DNA from: Pseudaeromonas sp963677375
GTDB lineage: Bacteria > Pseudomonadota > Gammaproteobacteria > Enterobacterales > Aeromonadaceae
Direction of reading: 5' to 3'
NCBI GenBank assembly: GCA_963677375.2
Contig: CAXXIF010000012.1
Span: forward strand, 124,001-188,000
DNA length: 64,000 nucleotides
Shown: positions 41,076 to 50,569 of the stretch, one piece after another
Position numbering within the stretch: the stretch's first letter is position 1
Layout: every line of letters begins with the position of its first letter
Position numbers and translations under genes: made by a program
Notes under the pieces: model-generated
Seen by the model: the letters and a program-made list of their open reading frames with translations, nothing else
Databases searched by the model: none
Told to the model about the DNA's origin: nothing

Positions 41076-42692
41076 ATGAAAACGCGTTTTTCCATGGGCC
41101 CCGTGGCTCTGTCCCTGCTTGCCGCCCTGTTTTTTGTCGTGGCTGGAAACCAACAGTTCTGGTCCCAGAGTCTGGCGTTTTTCAGTCCGTTACAGGGCCA
41201 TAATCTGGCATTGATGGCCTCCCTGTTCAGCGTCACCTTCTGTCTGCTGGTATTCCTGCTGAATCTGATCGCCGTTCCGTGGCTGTTTCGTCCCCTGCTG
41301 ACCCTGATCCTGCTGTGCAATGCCGCCGCCGCCTATTTCATGAATGGTTACGGCATCTCCATCGACCGAGACATGCTGCAAAACGTGTTCGAAACCGATC
41401 CGACAGAAGCCTTTGAGCTGATCAATCTCAAGCTCATCAGTTACTTACTGGTTCTTGGCGTGTTGCCCTGCCTGCTGGTATGGCGCATTGATCTTCGCTA
41501 CACCCCTTGGGGCGCCGCTCTGGGGCGCAAGCTGGCCGTGATGGCGCTAGCGCTGGCGGTGATCGGTGGCAATGCTTGGTTCTTCTACCAAGATTACGCC
41601 TCCTTCTTCCGCAACAAGGGCGAGGTTCGTCGCTTCTTCACACCGGTTAACTTCATCTACGCCAGCGGCGACTATGTTCACCAGGTCTGGTTCAAGAAGC
41701 CCACGGTACTCGAAGCAATCGGCCAAGATGCCAAGCGTCCGGTTGCTACTGGCCAGGAGAAGCCAACCCTGTTTGTCATCGTAGTGGGTGAAACCGCCCG
41801 CGCGGCCAACTTTGGTCTCGATGGCTATTCCCGCCAGACCACACCGCAACTAGCCAAGCTGGATGTGATCAACTACCCCCAGGCCAGCTCCTGCGGCACC
41901 GCCACCGCCACCTCGGTTCCCTGCATGTTTTCCCCCATGGCTCGCAAGGAATACAAAGCCAGCCAGCACAAGGAGAGTCTTCTGGATGTGGTGCAACGCG
42001 CCGGGATATCGGTGCTGTGGAAAGATAACAACTCCGGCTGCAAGGGAACCTGCAATCGGGTGCCATCGGAAGATGTGAGTCAGAAAAAGGATCCGCGCTG
42101 GTGTCGCAACGGTGAGTGCTTTGATGAGATCATGCTCGAAGGGCTTGATCAGCAATTGGCGCACCACAAAGGCGATCTGTTGCTGGTGTTACACCAGAAG
42201 GGCAGTCATGGCCCGGCCTACTATCTGCGCTACCCGGATGAATTCGCCCATTTCACCCCTGTGTGCCAGACCAACAAATTGCAGGATTGCAGTCGTGAGG
42301 CCATCACCAATGCCTATGACAACACCATTCTCTACACCGACCATGTGCTGGCCCGGGTCATTGAACTGCTCAAACAGCAGCAGGACCACTACAACACGGC
42401 CCTGTGGTATATGTCGGACCACGGCGAGTCACTGGGCGAAAATAACCTCTACCTGCACGGGGCTCCCTACTCCTTTGCCCCGGAGACCCAGACCCATGTT
42501 CCCATGGTACAGTGGATCTCCGATGGCTTCGCAGCCCGGAGCAGGCTGGATCTGAACTGTCTGCGGCAAGTCGCCAACCGGCCGGTCAGCCATGACAATC
42601 TGTTTCATTCGATGCTCGGCATCCTCGACATCCAGACCAGCGCCTATCAGCCGGAGCTGGATCTGTTCAAAGCCTGCAGGAAAGCACCCTAG
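41076..42692 (+). CDS. eptA: Lipid A phosphoethanolamine transferase (EptA family)
   Basis: EptA-type enzymes move phosphoethanolamine from phosphatidylethanolamine to lipid A phosphates at the periplasmic face, which lowers surface charge and polymyxin binding. The 538-residue protein has about five N-terminal membrane helices and a periplasmic sulfatase-fold domain. Catalytic residues align with MCR-1: Glu239 (GETARAANF), nucleophile Thr277 in CGTATATSVPC, His in GSHGPAYY, Asp448-His449 (SDHGESLGE), and paired cysteines at 273/283 for disulfides. ATG 41076 is preferred to the GTG at 41049. It is chromosomal with no insertion sequence nearby. The exact subfamily cannot be set from sequence reading alone. 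Confidence 0.9.
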   Translation: MKTRFSMGPVALSLLAALFFVVAGNQQFWSQSLAFFSPLQGHNLALMASLFSVTFCLLVFLLNLIAVPWLFRPLLTLILLCNAAAAYFMNGYGISIDRDMLQNVFETDPTEAFELINLKLISYLLVLGVLPCLLVWRIDLRYTPWGAALGRKLAVMALALAVIGGNAWFFYQDYASFFRNKGEVRRFFTPVNFIYASGDYVHQVWFKKPTVLEAIGQDAKRPVATGQEKPTLFVIVVGETARAANFGLDGYSRQTTPQLAKLDVINYPQASSCGTATATSVPCMFSPMARKEYKASQHKESLLDVVQRAGISVLWKDNNSGCKGTCNRVPSEDVSQKKDPRWCRNGECFDEIMLEGLDQQLAHHKGDLLLVLHQKGSHGPAYYLRYPDEFAHFTPVCQTNKLQDCSREAITNAYDNTILYTDHVLARVIELLKQQQDHYNTALWYMSDHGESLGENNLYLHGAPYSFAPETQTHVPMVQWISDGFAARSRLDLNCLRQVANRPVSHDNLFHSMLGILDIQTSAYQPELDLFKACRKAP

Positions 42693-42716
42693 CCAGTATA
42701 CAAGTGACATCAAAAT

Positions 42717-42744
42717 CAGGGGGTGCACGCAAGTGCCCCCCCTG
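42717..42744. terminator. Hairpin between convergent eptA and apeR
   Basis: CAGGGGG-T-GCAC / GTGC-C-CCCCCTG forms an 11-bp stem with one mismatch and a GCAA loop. On the minus strand it is followed by ATTTT, so it may end the APE operon. Confidence 0.55.
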
Positions 42745-42776
42745 GTCATATTGGCGCGTCGACTATCCGCGCAGGC

Positions 42777-44009
42777 TTAGGCCTCTGACCAGCGCTTGAA
42801 GATCAATGAGGTATTGATGCCGCCAAAAGCAAAGTTATTCGACATCAGGTAGTCAATCTGCAACTCCCGCCCTGGGCTCAGGATATGATCCAAAGCGCCG
42901 CAGGCTGGGTCCGGGGTCTGTAGGTTCAAGGTCGGCGCAAACCATCCCTCCTGCATCATCTCCAGGCTCAACCAGGCTTCGATGGCACCACAAGCCCCCA
43001 AGGTATGACCGAAGAAACTCTTCAACGACGAGATGGGTGTCCGGTCGCCAAAGACGCCATGAGTCGCCTGGCTCTCGGCCACATCGCCCCGATCAGTCGC
43101 CGTACCGTGGGCGCTGATATAGCCAATCTGCTCCGCTGTCAGGCCTGCTTGGTCCAGCGCCATCTGCATACAGATCTGCATGGTTTCCTTCTGTGGCTGA
43201 GTGACATGGGCCGCATCGCAATTGCTGGCAAAGCCAACCACTTCAGCAAGAATTGTCGCACCACGGGCTAGAGCATGATCCAGTGACTCCAGCACCAGAG
43301 TTCCAGCGCCTTCCCCAATCACCAACCCATCGCGTTGCGCATCAAATGGCCGAGGCGAGAGCTCTGGTTGATCATTCATCTGGCTGGTGGCAAACAGGGT
43401 ATCAAATACGGCCGCCTCGGAAGGACACAGCTCTTCGGCACCACCTGCCACCATCACCGTCTGATACCCATGACGGATTGCCTCAGTCGCATAACCAATC
43501 GCCTGACTACCCGAGGTGCAAGCGCTGGAGGTAGGGATCACTCGCCCCCGCAAGCCAAAGAACAATCCAGCATTCACTGCCGCCGTATGAGGCATCATCT
43601 GTACATAGGTGGTGGCTGTAATCTGTTCGGTACTCTTGTCGTTGAGCATGGTGCCGAAAGCACTGATCGGCGCCGTACTGCCGGTCGAGGAACCGTAGGC
43701 GATACCGGTCCGTCCATCCGTCAACACCGGATTACCCAACAAACCCGAACGAACCAGCGCCAACTCGCAGGCCACGGTCGACAATTGGGAGACTCGCCCC
43801 ATGCCCCGTACCTGCTTCCGGCTGTAATGGCCCGGCAGACTGAAGTCGGTGATAGGGGCCGCCAAGCGGGTATTTAGACCGGCATACTCAGCCCACTCGG
43901 GCATGGCCATCACAGCACTGCGTCCGGATTGCAGACGCTCCCGAATGGTATGCCAATCATTGCCAAACGCTGTCACCCCGGCCATGCCGGTGACTACCAC
44001 TCGTTTCAC
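42777..44009 (-). CDS. apeR: APE beta-ketoacyl-ACP synthase ApeR
   Basis: ApeR is a FabF-like ketosynthase that acts in aryl polyene chain formation. The 410-residue protein has the full KS triad: Cys164 in SSACTSGSQ, His301 in ISAHGTATD and His335 in FFGHTLGACGA. The start is the GTG at 44009, preceded by AGAGGAT; the frame is open further upstream, but MKRVVVTGMAG is the family opening. It is the last gene of the cluster and the only one set apart, by a 146-bp gap that contains three hairpins. Confidence 0.92.
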   Translation of the reverse strand: MKRVVVTGMAGVTAFGNDWHTIRERLQSGRSAVMAMPEWAEYAGLNTRLAAPITDFSLPGHYSRKQVRGMGRVSQLSTVACELALVRSGLLGNPVLTDGRTGIAYGSSTGSTAPISAFGTMLNDKSTEQITATTYVQMMPHTAAVNAGLFFGLRGRVIPTSSACTSGSQAIGYATEAIRHGYQTVMVAGGAEELCPSEAAVFDTLFATSQMNDQPELSPRPFDAQRDGLVIGEGAGTLVLESLDHALARGATILAEVVGFASNCDAAHVTQPQKETMQICMQMALDQAGLTAEQIGYISAHGTATDRGDVAESQATHGVFGDRTPISSLKSFFGHTLGACGAIEAWLSLEMMQEGWFAPTLNLQTPDPACGALDHILSPGRELQIDYLMSNNFAFGGINTSLIFKRWSEA

Positions 44010-44028
44010 TCGTTCTATCCTCTTCGCG

Positions 44029-44098
44029 GGCGCCAAGGCGCGCCAAATCATTCAGCCATCCCGGCGGGATGCACTGCTCACTCGCTATTCGAAATAGC
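44029..44098 (-). other. Three successive hairpins in the apeQ-apeR gap
   Basis: In the 146-bp gap are GGCGC...GCGCC (44029-44044), CATCCC-GGC-GGGATG (44057-44071) and GCTATT-CGA-AATAGC (44084-44098). They lie in the untranslated leader of apeR on the operon mRNA and could be processing or attenuation elements. Confidence 0.5.
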
Positions 44099-44155
44099 CG
44101 ATCACTCTCGATAGCGCCTTCCGGTCGATGTAGACATTCAAACTGTCTATGGATG

Positions 44156-44881
44156 CTAAACCATGCCGCCATTAATCGAGATCACCTGGCGAGTCACATA
44201 GGCGGCAATGTCGGACATCAGATAACTGACCAGCCCCGCGACTTCATCAGCCTGCCCCATGCGCTGGGCCGGGATCAGCTTCATTGCCTCGCTCAGCACT
44301 TCGGGGTTCACCATGCCAGTGTCAATCAACCCGGGAGCCACACAGTTGACCGTGATCTTGCGCTTGGCCAACTCCAGAGCCAACGCCTTGCTAGCACCTA
44401 TGATGCCCGCCTTGGCCGCACTGTAGTTCACTTGCCCCCGATTTCCCATGATGCCGGAAACCGATGACAGGGTGACTATCCGTCCACCGCGACGAGCCGC
44501 AATCATGGGCATGATACAGGGGTGCAAGACGTTGTAGAAACTATCCAGATTGGTATGGATCACCCCATCCCAGTCACTCTCGCTCAGGGCTGGAAAGGCC
44601 GCATCGCGGATGATCCCGGCATTACTGACCACGCCGTAATAGGCACCATGCTGTTCGATATCCTGCTCCAGCACATGACGGCAAGCCTGGCGATCGGCAA
44701 TATCAAATTGCAGTAGACGACCACGGCCACCCAGGGCCTGCAAGTTGCTCAGGGTCGTCTCGGCACCCGCTCGGTCGGAATGATAATGCACCAGCACACA
44801 AAATCCGTCAGCGGCCAATTGCCGGGCAATGGCCTGACCTATGCCCTTGCTGGCCCCGGTGACTAATACGGTACGACTCAT
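44156..44881 (-). CDS. apeQ: APE 3-ketoacyl-ACP reductase ApeQ (FabG-like)
   Basis: ApeQ reduces the beta-keto group after each condensation. The 241 residues form a short-chain dehydrogenase: cofactor loop TGASKGIG (9-15), NAG (about 97-99), and catalytic Ser140, Tyr153 and Lys157 (LSSVSG; NYSAAKAG). ATG at 44881 overlaps the apeP stop by 4 bp (ATGA), so translation is coupled. Confidence 0.93.
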   Translation of the reverse strand: MSRTVLVTGASKGIGQAIARQLAADGFCVLVHYHSDRAGAETTLSNLQALGGRGRLLQFDIADRQACRHVLEQDIEQHGAYYGVVSNAGIIRDAAFPALSESDWDGVIHTNLDSFYNVLHPCIMPMIAARRGGRIVTLSSVSGIMGNRGQVNYSAAKAGIIGASKALALELAKRKITVNCVAPGLIDTGMVNPEVLSEAMKLIPAQRMGQADEVAGLVSYLMSDIAAYVTRQVISINGGMV

Positions 44882-45339
44882 AAACCCTGACTCCCGAATA
44901 ATGTTTGTAATTGTGCGGCGTCCGGCTGAATGGTGCTCAGGCGCGCGCTGGCCACCAGCTCCTCCTCGCAATGCAGATCGCATTGAAAGCTGGCCAAGGC
45001 ACCGTCCTGCAACAACTGCTCCACTGTTATCGTCAGCACAGAGCCCGCAGGCAGACAGGCGCAGTGACTCTCATACTTGCGGGCGCCCAGCAGCAGGCCC
45101 ACCTGGGGGGGCTCCTGACGCAGAAATCCTTGATACCCGGACCAGGCCGCCACGGTTTGTGCCATCAACTCGATCCCTACCCAGCCCGGCAGGCCGCCAT
45201 CGGCATCGAGAAACAGTGCCAATGTGGGACCAACCCGCACCTCGCATCGGGCCGTGCTGTCGGTAGCCGCACAGAGGCGTTCGAGCAGCAGCATGGAGCC
45301 GGCATGGGGCAATAACTCGGCAATCGCAGGATAATTCAT
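44878..45339 (-). CDS. apeP: APE dehydratase ApeP (hotdog fold)
   Basis: A 153-residue FabZ/FabA-like dehydratase that works with ApeI in aryl polyene synthesis. It begins MNYPAIAELLPHAGSMLLLERL with the conserved PH motif, and has GWVGIELMAQTVAAWSGY, the helix containing the Glu of the active site. ATG 45339 overlaps the apeO stop (TGATG). Confidence 0.9.
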   Translation of the reverse strand: MNYPAIAELLPHAGSMLLLERLCAATDSTARCEVRVGPTLALFLDADGGLPGWVGIELMAQTVAAWSGYQGFLRQEPPQVGLLLGARKYESHCACLPAGSVLTITVEQLLQDGALASFQCDLHCEEELVASARLSTIQPDAAQLQTLFGSQGL

Positions 45340-46514
45340 CAACCTCTCCGCGCCAGTAATAGGCTGACATTATTGCCACCAAAGGCAAACGAGTTCGATA
45401 ACACCACAGGTCGCTGCAACGAGTCACGCCCGGATACCAGCCAGATCGGCGCCAGAGACTCATCACGCGGATATAGGGCGAAGCTCTGCTCGGGCAACGG
45501 CAACTCCTCGGTCAACAGCAGATATGCCAGAGCCGCCTCGGTTGCCCCAGCGGCACCGAGTGTGTGTCCGGTGAGGGGTTTGGTCGAACTGCAAGGCACC
45601 CGGTCACCAAACAACCGATGTACTGCCTTGGCCTCCATCGCATCATTGAGTCGGGTGCCGGTGCCGTGCAGATTGATGTAACCCACCTGCTCCGGGGTCA
45701 TTCCAGCCTGTTGCAATGCCATACCCATGGCGACCTCGGCACCCACTCCTTCCGGGTGTGGAGCCGAAACATGATGCGCGTCGGAAGACTCTCCCGCCCC
45801 CAACAAGACAACCGGCCCCGGTTCGCGCGTCAGCAGACACAAGGCGGCTGCCTCGCCAATATTGATGCCATCCCGTCCGGCTGCAAAAGGGCTGCAGATA
45901 TCGGCCGATAACGACTCCAGGCTATAAAAACCATTGAGAGTCAAACCACATAGACTGTCGGCACCGCCAATCAACACCACATCGGCTAGGTCAGCAGCCA
46001 GTAACCGCTGTCCGCTGATGAAGGCTCGTGCGCTGGAGGAGCAAGCGGTAGATAGGGTATAGGCTGGCCCGGTGACCCCCAGATACGCCGCCAAGAACAT
46101 CGCCGGTGACCCCAACTCCTGTTGGGTATAGTGATAATGGTCGGGAGCTGTGGCGCCCAGAGCCCGGGTCCCCTCATCAATTCCCGAGGTGCTGGTTCCC
46201 AGAACAATCGCAATCCGCTCGCTACCCACTCTGGCTCGCCAGCCCTCCAGCGCTTCACGGATCTGAGCCAAAGCAGCCAGCAGCAGGCGGTTATTGCGAC
46301 TAGCATGCTCGGAAAAGGCGGCAGGGACCTCTGGCAGCTCCGCCTGCACGGCACCAACCATCACCCAACGACCATCGTGCAACGGCTGTGCATGCCGACT
46401 CAGTCCATGGGCAGGCGGATGCCGAAGCGACTGCGTCACCTGCTGGATGTCGGCACCCAGCGCATTGACAAGGCCAACGGCCTGAATGTAACAAGGAGTC
46501 ATACGCTTACTCAT
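45339..46514 (-). CDS. apeO: APE beta-ketoacyl-ACP synthase ApeO
   Basis: ApeO is the catalytic ketosynthase that pairs with the chain-length factor ApeC in the type II polyketide system for aryl polyenes. The 391 residues have Cys158 (LSTACSSSARAF), His283 (INLHGTGTRLND) and His317 (PLTGHTLGAAGATEA). The start at 46514 overlaps the apeN stop; MTPCYIQAVG at 46502 is an alternative. Confidence 0.92.
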   Translation of the reverse strand: MSKRMTPCYIQAVGLVNALGADIQQVTQSLRHPPAHGLSRHAQPLHDGRWVMVGAVQAELPEVPAAFSEHASRNNRLLLAALAQIREALEGWRARVGSERIAIVLGTSTSGIDEGTRALGATAPDHYHYTQQELGSPAMFLAAYLGVTGPAYTLSTACSSSARAFISGQRLLAADLADVVLIGGADSLCGLTLNGFYSLESLSADICSPFAAGRDGINIGEAAALCLLTREPGPVVLLGAGESSDAHHVSAPHPEGVGAEVAMGMALQQAGMTPEQVGYINLHGTGTRLNDAMEAKAVHRLFGDRVPCSSTKPLTGHTLGAAGATEAALAYLLLTEELPLPEQSFALYPRDESLAPIWLVSGRDSLQRPVVLSNSFAFGGNNVSLLLARRG

Positions 46515-47151
46515 GAGAGGGACTAGGCTCCGGCGGCAAAACAGTTTGAATGGTCAGCCGATAGCCGAACGCATGTTGCCATAACTGACTCGGCTCCCGG
46601 GTGTCGCCCTGTTGCTGGTAGTGGATTTCGCTGATGAGCTCACCCTTTTCATTGCGGAGTTCCCGACGCAGCGGAAAGTCCTGCAATTGCCAACCGACCG
46701 GGAGTGTCGCTAGCCAGGCCTGACGGGGCCAATAACTGAGTAACACATCCGATAACACCTGCGTCACCGGTGGCAAGGCCCCCATAGCCGCCAATGCCGG
46801 TAACTGCTCGACATGGATGCCGGTCGCATCATAATCGACCTTGAATAACCGCACCCCCAGCAATGAAAAACCAACCAGACTCAAGCGATCGCCATCAGCC
46901 TCCAGCACCACCAGCAAGCTATGCCCGGTGGCTGCCCCCTGAACCTTGGCCGTCAGCAGTTGCTGTACATGTAGCGGTTCGCTGCGAGTCGGTGCGGGCA
47001 GCCGCACCACCACATCCGGAGCCAGCGCGGCTTCGGGCGCAGGCACACTGGCACAGCCTCCCACACCCAGCAGAGTCATACTCAAAGTGAGCGCCAAAAG
47101 CAGTGACGGGATCACCCCCCCACCCCGCCGACACCCGCCATCATGCGTCAT
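46507..47151 (-). CDS. apeN: APE-associated DUF3261 lipoprotein ApeN
   Basis: A 214-residue exported lipoprotein. After a basic N-terminus comes a hydrophobic signal and lipobox (LLGVGGCAS), then a Pro-rich linker and a beta-rich domain with DUF3261 features (LLVVLEADGDRLSLVGFSLLGVRLFKVDYDATGI). It probably acts with ApeL and ApeM in moving the aryl polyene lipid to the outer membrane. A GTG at 47115 could also serve as start. Overlaps apeM by 11 bp. Confidence 0.85.
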   Translation of the reverse strand: MTHDGGCRRGGGVIPSLLLALTLSMTLLGVGGCASVPAPEAALAPDVVVRLPAPTRSEPLHVQQLLTAKVQGAATGHSLLVVLEADGDRLSLVGFSLLGVRLFKVDYDATGIHVEQLPALAAMGALPPVTQVLSDVLLSYWPRQAWLATLPVGWQLQDFPLRRELRNEKGELISEIHYQQQGDTREPSQLWQHAFGYRLTIQTVLPPEPSPSHE

Positions 47152-49561
47152 GGGAGATCTCCTTCCGGCTCGCGGCTGGCATCACCAGAGGAGCCAGTAA
47201 AAACGAGACAAATACCCCGACACTCAACACCAGTCCGAAGCTGGCAATGGCCTGGGTATGGCTCAAAGCCAACAATCCGAACGCCAGCTGAGTCGTCAGA
47301 TTCGCCAGCAAGACCGCCAGCAGTGTAGCCACCAGTCGCTCCTGTTGGGCGGGATGACGACCAAGGTCATGTTCTTGACTGGCATGAGCAAAGAACAACC
47401 CATAGTCCACCCCAATGCCGAACACCAGACTCAAGGCCAGCAGGCTGAACAGGGTAAATGGTAGCCCGCAGAAACCTAAAGCCGCAGTCGCCAGCGCCAT
47501 AGCAATCCCATTGCCAACCAGAAGACGGAGCGTCATCTCCCGGCCCAGCTTGTACCATAACAGCCCGGCGGTCAGCGTCACGCCTAAAGCTAGAAACAAC
47601 CCCAGCAGCCAGCGATAGCGGGCAAACAGATCGCTCCAGCTCTGTCGTTTATCCTGCCAATGTACCCCACTCAGACCGCGAGTGGCCTCCTGCAAGCTGG
47701 CCAGATCGTGAACCTCGCTCACCGGCATCAGGATCGCCACCCGCCCTTGAACATCGGACAACCAGAGCAAGCGTAATCCCTCGCTCACCGGGCTGTGTAA
47801 CCACACCTCGGGCGTAAGAACATGCAGCGGTGGCACCCGGTTCTCGATCTCCAATCCGGCTTGCTGCAAACGCGCAATAACCTGGGGTTGTAACGCGCTC
47901 AGGGCGCTATGGGTCGCCTGTTGTCTGGCGCGGGAGGGCAAGCTGGCAACCGGATCCCGGAATTCGCCGATCACCTTCTGCTGCTTGAGCCGGGTCAACA
48001 CCTGGCTCAGTACTTCCGCTCGTTGCAGTGCCTGCTCCGCCTCATCCCCCAGCACCAGAAAACCAGTCAGCTGGCTGCCTTGCCCCGTCAGTCGGCTCAC
48101 CTGCTGCTCCTCCGCCTGTAACTCTTGGGGCAGCGGCTGCAAACGCCGGATATCATCATCGACAACCAACCGCGATAGCCCGATGGCGGCTAACGCCAAC
48201 AGCACCAATGGAAGACCTATTCGCAACCGATGGTTGTATTGCCACAACCGAAGCCAGCCCAGCATCAAGCTCCGACCGGGGACAGGCCGTTGAGTCATGT
48301 TCCCGACCAGGAACGGGAACCAGCAAAACATGGTGACGAAGGAACCAATCAAACCTGCCAGCGAGAACACGGCCATCTGCTGTAAACCAGGAAACGGCGC
48401 CAGCCAGAGCAACATATAGGCAAACAAGGTGGTCACCAGTGCCAGCAACAGCGGCTGACGCAGGCGCAAAGCGGTTGCCAGGGGTGATTCTTCATGGCCA
48501 TGCAGACGGCGTTCACTCAGGTAATGCAGGGAATAATCGTCGGAGATGCCAATCAGACTCGAACTGATGACCAAGGTAAACAGATGGATCTGCCCAAAAC
48601 AGAGCAAGACGGCCAGCAAGCCACTCACCATACCCACGGCCAATGGCAACATGCACAACCATAACGGCCGAAGGCCGCGGAATACCCACCAGATCAGCAG
48701 TAATATGCCCAGCAGGGAGCCCAGGCCTATGGTCGAAATATCGGCCTTCGCCAGCGCGGCGGCATGATCGCTGTAATACAGAGTTCCCCGACTCAGGATC
48801 TGACTACCAGGGTAGTGGCCTTGTAGCTGCGTTTCGAGTTGTTGCAGACGAGCCACCAGAGCGCGCCCCGAATTCAGATCGAAAGCAGAACCCTGAAGTT
48901 CGGCACGTAACAGGAACCAGCTCCGCCCTTCCTCATCCTGGCTGACCAGCCACCCCTGCCGTAACCGCAGCGGTCCGGTGACTTGCCCCTGCACCGCGGA
49001 TCGGGTCAGCAGCAGAGGATCTTGCTGCCACTCCCGTGGACTGACGCCAGCGAAGGGCGAGTAGATTTGACTCAACACCCATTGGCTCCAACGCTCCGTC
49101 CCCTGCTCCAGCCGTGTCTGACTGACAGGGTCCAGGCGCTGATAACGGTAATCCTGCAAAAATTGCTGCCAAACGCGGGGAGCCACCTGATCCGGCCCCT
49201 TGACCTGTTGTAATTCGGGGAGCTGTTGCAACGCCTGATACCACCAGGTCGCCGCCTGCTCACCGGCTTGCCCCTTGGGCAGACTGACTAACCAGACCAG
49301 TTGCCGATCAAGCCGATTACTGAGTTGCTCCTGCCATTGCGGGTCCACGCCCGGCATCTCATCCTGCGGCAGCAGAGCCATGACACTGCTGTTGATCCGC
49401 GCCGTTGGCAACAGTGACAACAGAGCCGCCAGCATCAAGAGGGAGGCGAACAGCCAGGCCCAGCCCAACCGTCGCCAGCGACGCAGCTGCGCCAACTCAT
49501 CCGGTCCCTCGGGCACCCCTCTCACCTGCGAGTTAGCGGGCAAAGCGTTGCTGTTCGACAT
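47141..49561 (-). CDS. apeM: APE MMPL/RND-type exporter ApeM
   Basis: An 806-residue membrane transporter with the MMPL/RND layout: one N-terminal membrane helix, a large periplasmic loop (about 50-270), a block of helices (GSLLGILLLIWWVFRGL; SSLIGISDDYSLHYLSERRLHG), and the duplicate second half (LLWYKLGREMTLRLLVGNG; GIGVDYGLFFAHASQE). Acidic residues in the DDYSLHYL and GVDYGLFF helices resemble the proton relay of the family. It likely exports the finished lipid across the inner membrane. ATG 49561; the start overlaps apeL by 29 bp. Confidence 0.9.
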   Translation of the reverse strand: MSNSNALPANSQVRGVPEGPDELAQLRRWRRLGWAWLFASLLMLAALLSLLPTARINSSVMALLPQDEMPGVDPQWQEQLSNRLDRQLVWLVSLPKGQAGEQAATWWYQALQQLPELQQVKGPDQVAPRVWQQFLQDYRYQRLDPVSQTRLEQGTERWSQWVLSQIYSPFAGVSPREWQQDPLLLTRSAVQGQVTGPLRLRQGWLVSQDEEGRSWFLLRAELQGSAFDLNSGRALVARLQQLETQLQGHYPGSQILSRGTLYYSDHAAALAKADISTIGLGSLLGILLLIWWVFRGLRPLWLCMLPLAVGMVSGLLAVLLCFGQIHLFTLVISSSLIGISDDYSLHYLSERRLHGHEESPLATALRLRQPLLLALVTTLFAYMLLWLAPFPGLQQMAVFSLAGLIGSFVTMFCWFPFLVGNMTQRPVPGRSLMLGWLRLWQYNHRLRIGLPLVLLALAAIGLSRLVVDDDIRRLQPLPQELQAEEQQVSRLTGQGSQLTGFLVLGDEAEQALQRAEVLSQVLTRLKQQKVIGEFRDPVASLPSRARQQATHSALSALQPQVIARLQQAGLEIENRVPPLHVLTPEVWLHSPVSEGLRLLWLSDVQGRVAILMPVSEVHDLASLQEATRGLSGVHWQDKRQSWSDLFARYRWLLGLFLALGVTLTAGLLWYKLGREMTLRLLVGNGIAMALATAALGFCGLPFTLFSLLALSLVFGIGVDYGLFFAHASQEHDLGRHPAQQERLVATLLAVLLANLTTQLAFGLLALSHTQAIASFGLVLSVGVFVSFLLAPLVMPAASRKEISHDA

Positions 49562-50150
49562 CACTCAGCTCCCTGGGCAGATGCTGGATCGCTGAAAACT
49601 CCAGCAAGGTTTCATCACCCTGCCGATCGCGGATCTGCAGTTGCCGCAACTCCTGAGCCCCCTCGAGCGCCAACTGGTCAAAGACCTGATTCAACGGCGC
49701 CTGCCGGGGGGTGAGCGTCAGCCGCCAGCGCTCGACCTCAGGGCTGAATACCAAGGAAAAATGTTGTTGCAATACCGCTTGATCGGCCGCGAACAGGCTC
49801 AACAACAGATGGGAAAATTCGAATAGCTGCGGGTTATCGGCCGCACGGATCTCCTCGGCCGGCTGCCCCGCCAACTGCTGGCGTAACCGGCTTTCATCCA
49901 GGATCAGTGTCAGCTCGAAAGGCTGGGTCTGATGCCACCAGAGCCCATGCTGCCGCGAAAACAGCAACTCACCGCTGGAGCGCAGCGGTTGCGCCAGACC
50001 CGTCACCTGTTTGAGCTGCACAAACGTCGCCCGCAGGGTGGGCTCCCGAGTCAGCTGTTGCTGTAACTGCGGCAGAGTCTGGGGAGATGCCAGGCAATAT
50101 CCGGCAGCCCAGAACGCTATCAGCACCCCCAAAAACACACGGCCCGTCAT
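49533..50150 (-). CDS. apeL: APE LolA-like outer membrane lipoprotein carrier ApeL
   Basis: A 205-residue periplasmic protein with a signal peptide (MTGRVFLGVLIAFWAAGYCLA) and a LolA-like fold: LREPTLRATFVQLKQVTGLAQPLRSSGELLFSRQHGLWWHQTQPF is the typical F-x-Q-x-K...L-x-S-x-G-x-L...GL-W-W pattern. It likely carries the aryl polyene lipid across the periplasm. Overlaps apeK by 4 bp. Confidence 0.9.
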   Translation of the reverse strand: MTGRVFLGVLIAFWAAGYCLASPQTLPQLQQQLTREPTLRATFVQLKQVTGLAQPLRSSGELLFSRQHGLWWHQTQPFELTLILDESRLRQQLAGQPAEEIRAADNPQLFEFSHLLLSLFAADQAVLQQHFSLVFSPEVERWRLTLTPRQAPLNQVFDQLALEGAQELRQLQIRDRQGDETLLEFSAIQHLPRELSDVEQQRFAR

Positions 50151-50569
50151 GATGCCAACCCCAGTTTTTGCAACAAGATGGGCGGTGACACCAGCCGCAT
50201 CTCGCCACTGGGCATCGCCACCGCAACCTGGATGGTGTACCCCTTGCTGGTTCGGGTGCCGCTGAGCGCATCAAAAAACTCATAGTCGATACGCAAGCGG
50301 TTCTCATACTCGCTGAGGCGAGCCTCGATACGCACAAGTTGATCGAAATGCAGGGGGGCGATGAACTTTAGCCGGGTATCTATGATGGGCCAGGCAAAGC
50401 CCGAACGCTCCATCTCCCGATAGCCATAATCGATCTGCCGCAACAGCTCGCAGCGCACCTGCTCCATATAGCGAAAATAGTTGCCATGCCAGACCACCTG
50501 CATCGGGTCCACATCATGAAACGGAATGCGCAGGGTCAGTTCGGCGCGTGGCAGTTGTCCTTCAGACAT
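50147..50569 (-). CDS. apeK: APE thioesterase ApeK (4HBT/YbgC-like)
   Basis: A 140-residue hotdog thioesterase. The active-site motif is FHDVDPMQVVWHGNYFRYME, with the Asp and the H-G-N-Y typical of 4-hydroxybenzoyl-CoA thioesterase relatives. It may release or edit aryl-polyene thioesters. The ATG at 50569 overlaps the ammonia-lyase stop by 8 bp. Confidence 0.9.
   Translation of the reverse strand: MSEGQLPRAELTLRIPFHDVDPMQVVWHGNYFRYMEQVRCELLRQIDYGYREMERSGFAWPIIDTRLKFIAPLHFDQLVRIEARLSEYENRLRIDYEFFDALSGTRTSKGYTIQVAVAMPSGEMRLVSPPILLQKLGLAS

Noticed and set aside
41076..42692. Mobile colistin-resistance gene (mcr) assignment for the phosphoethanolamine transferase
   Set aside because: The catalytic residues match the family, but there is no insertion sequence or transfer context, and the overall sequence does not let me place it in a named mcr group.
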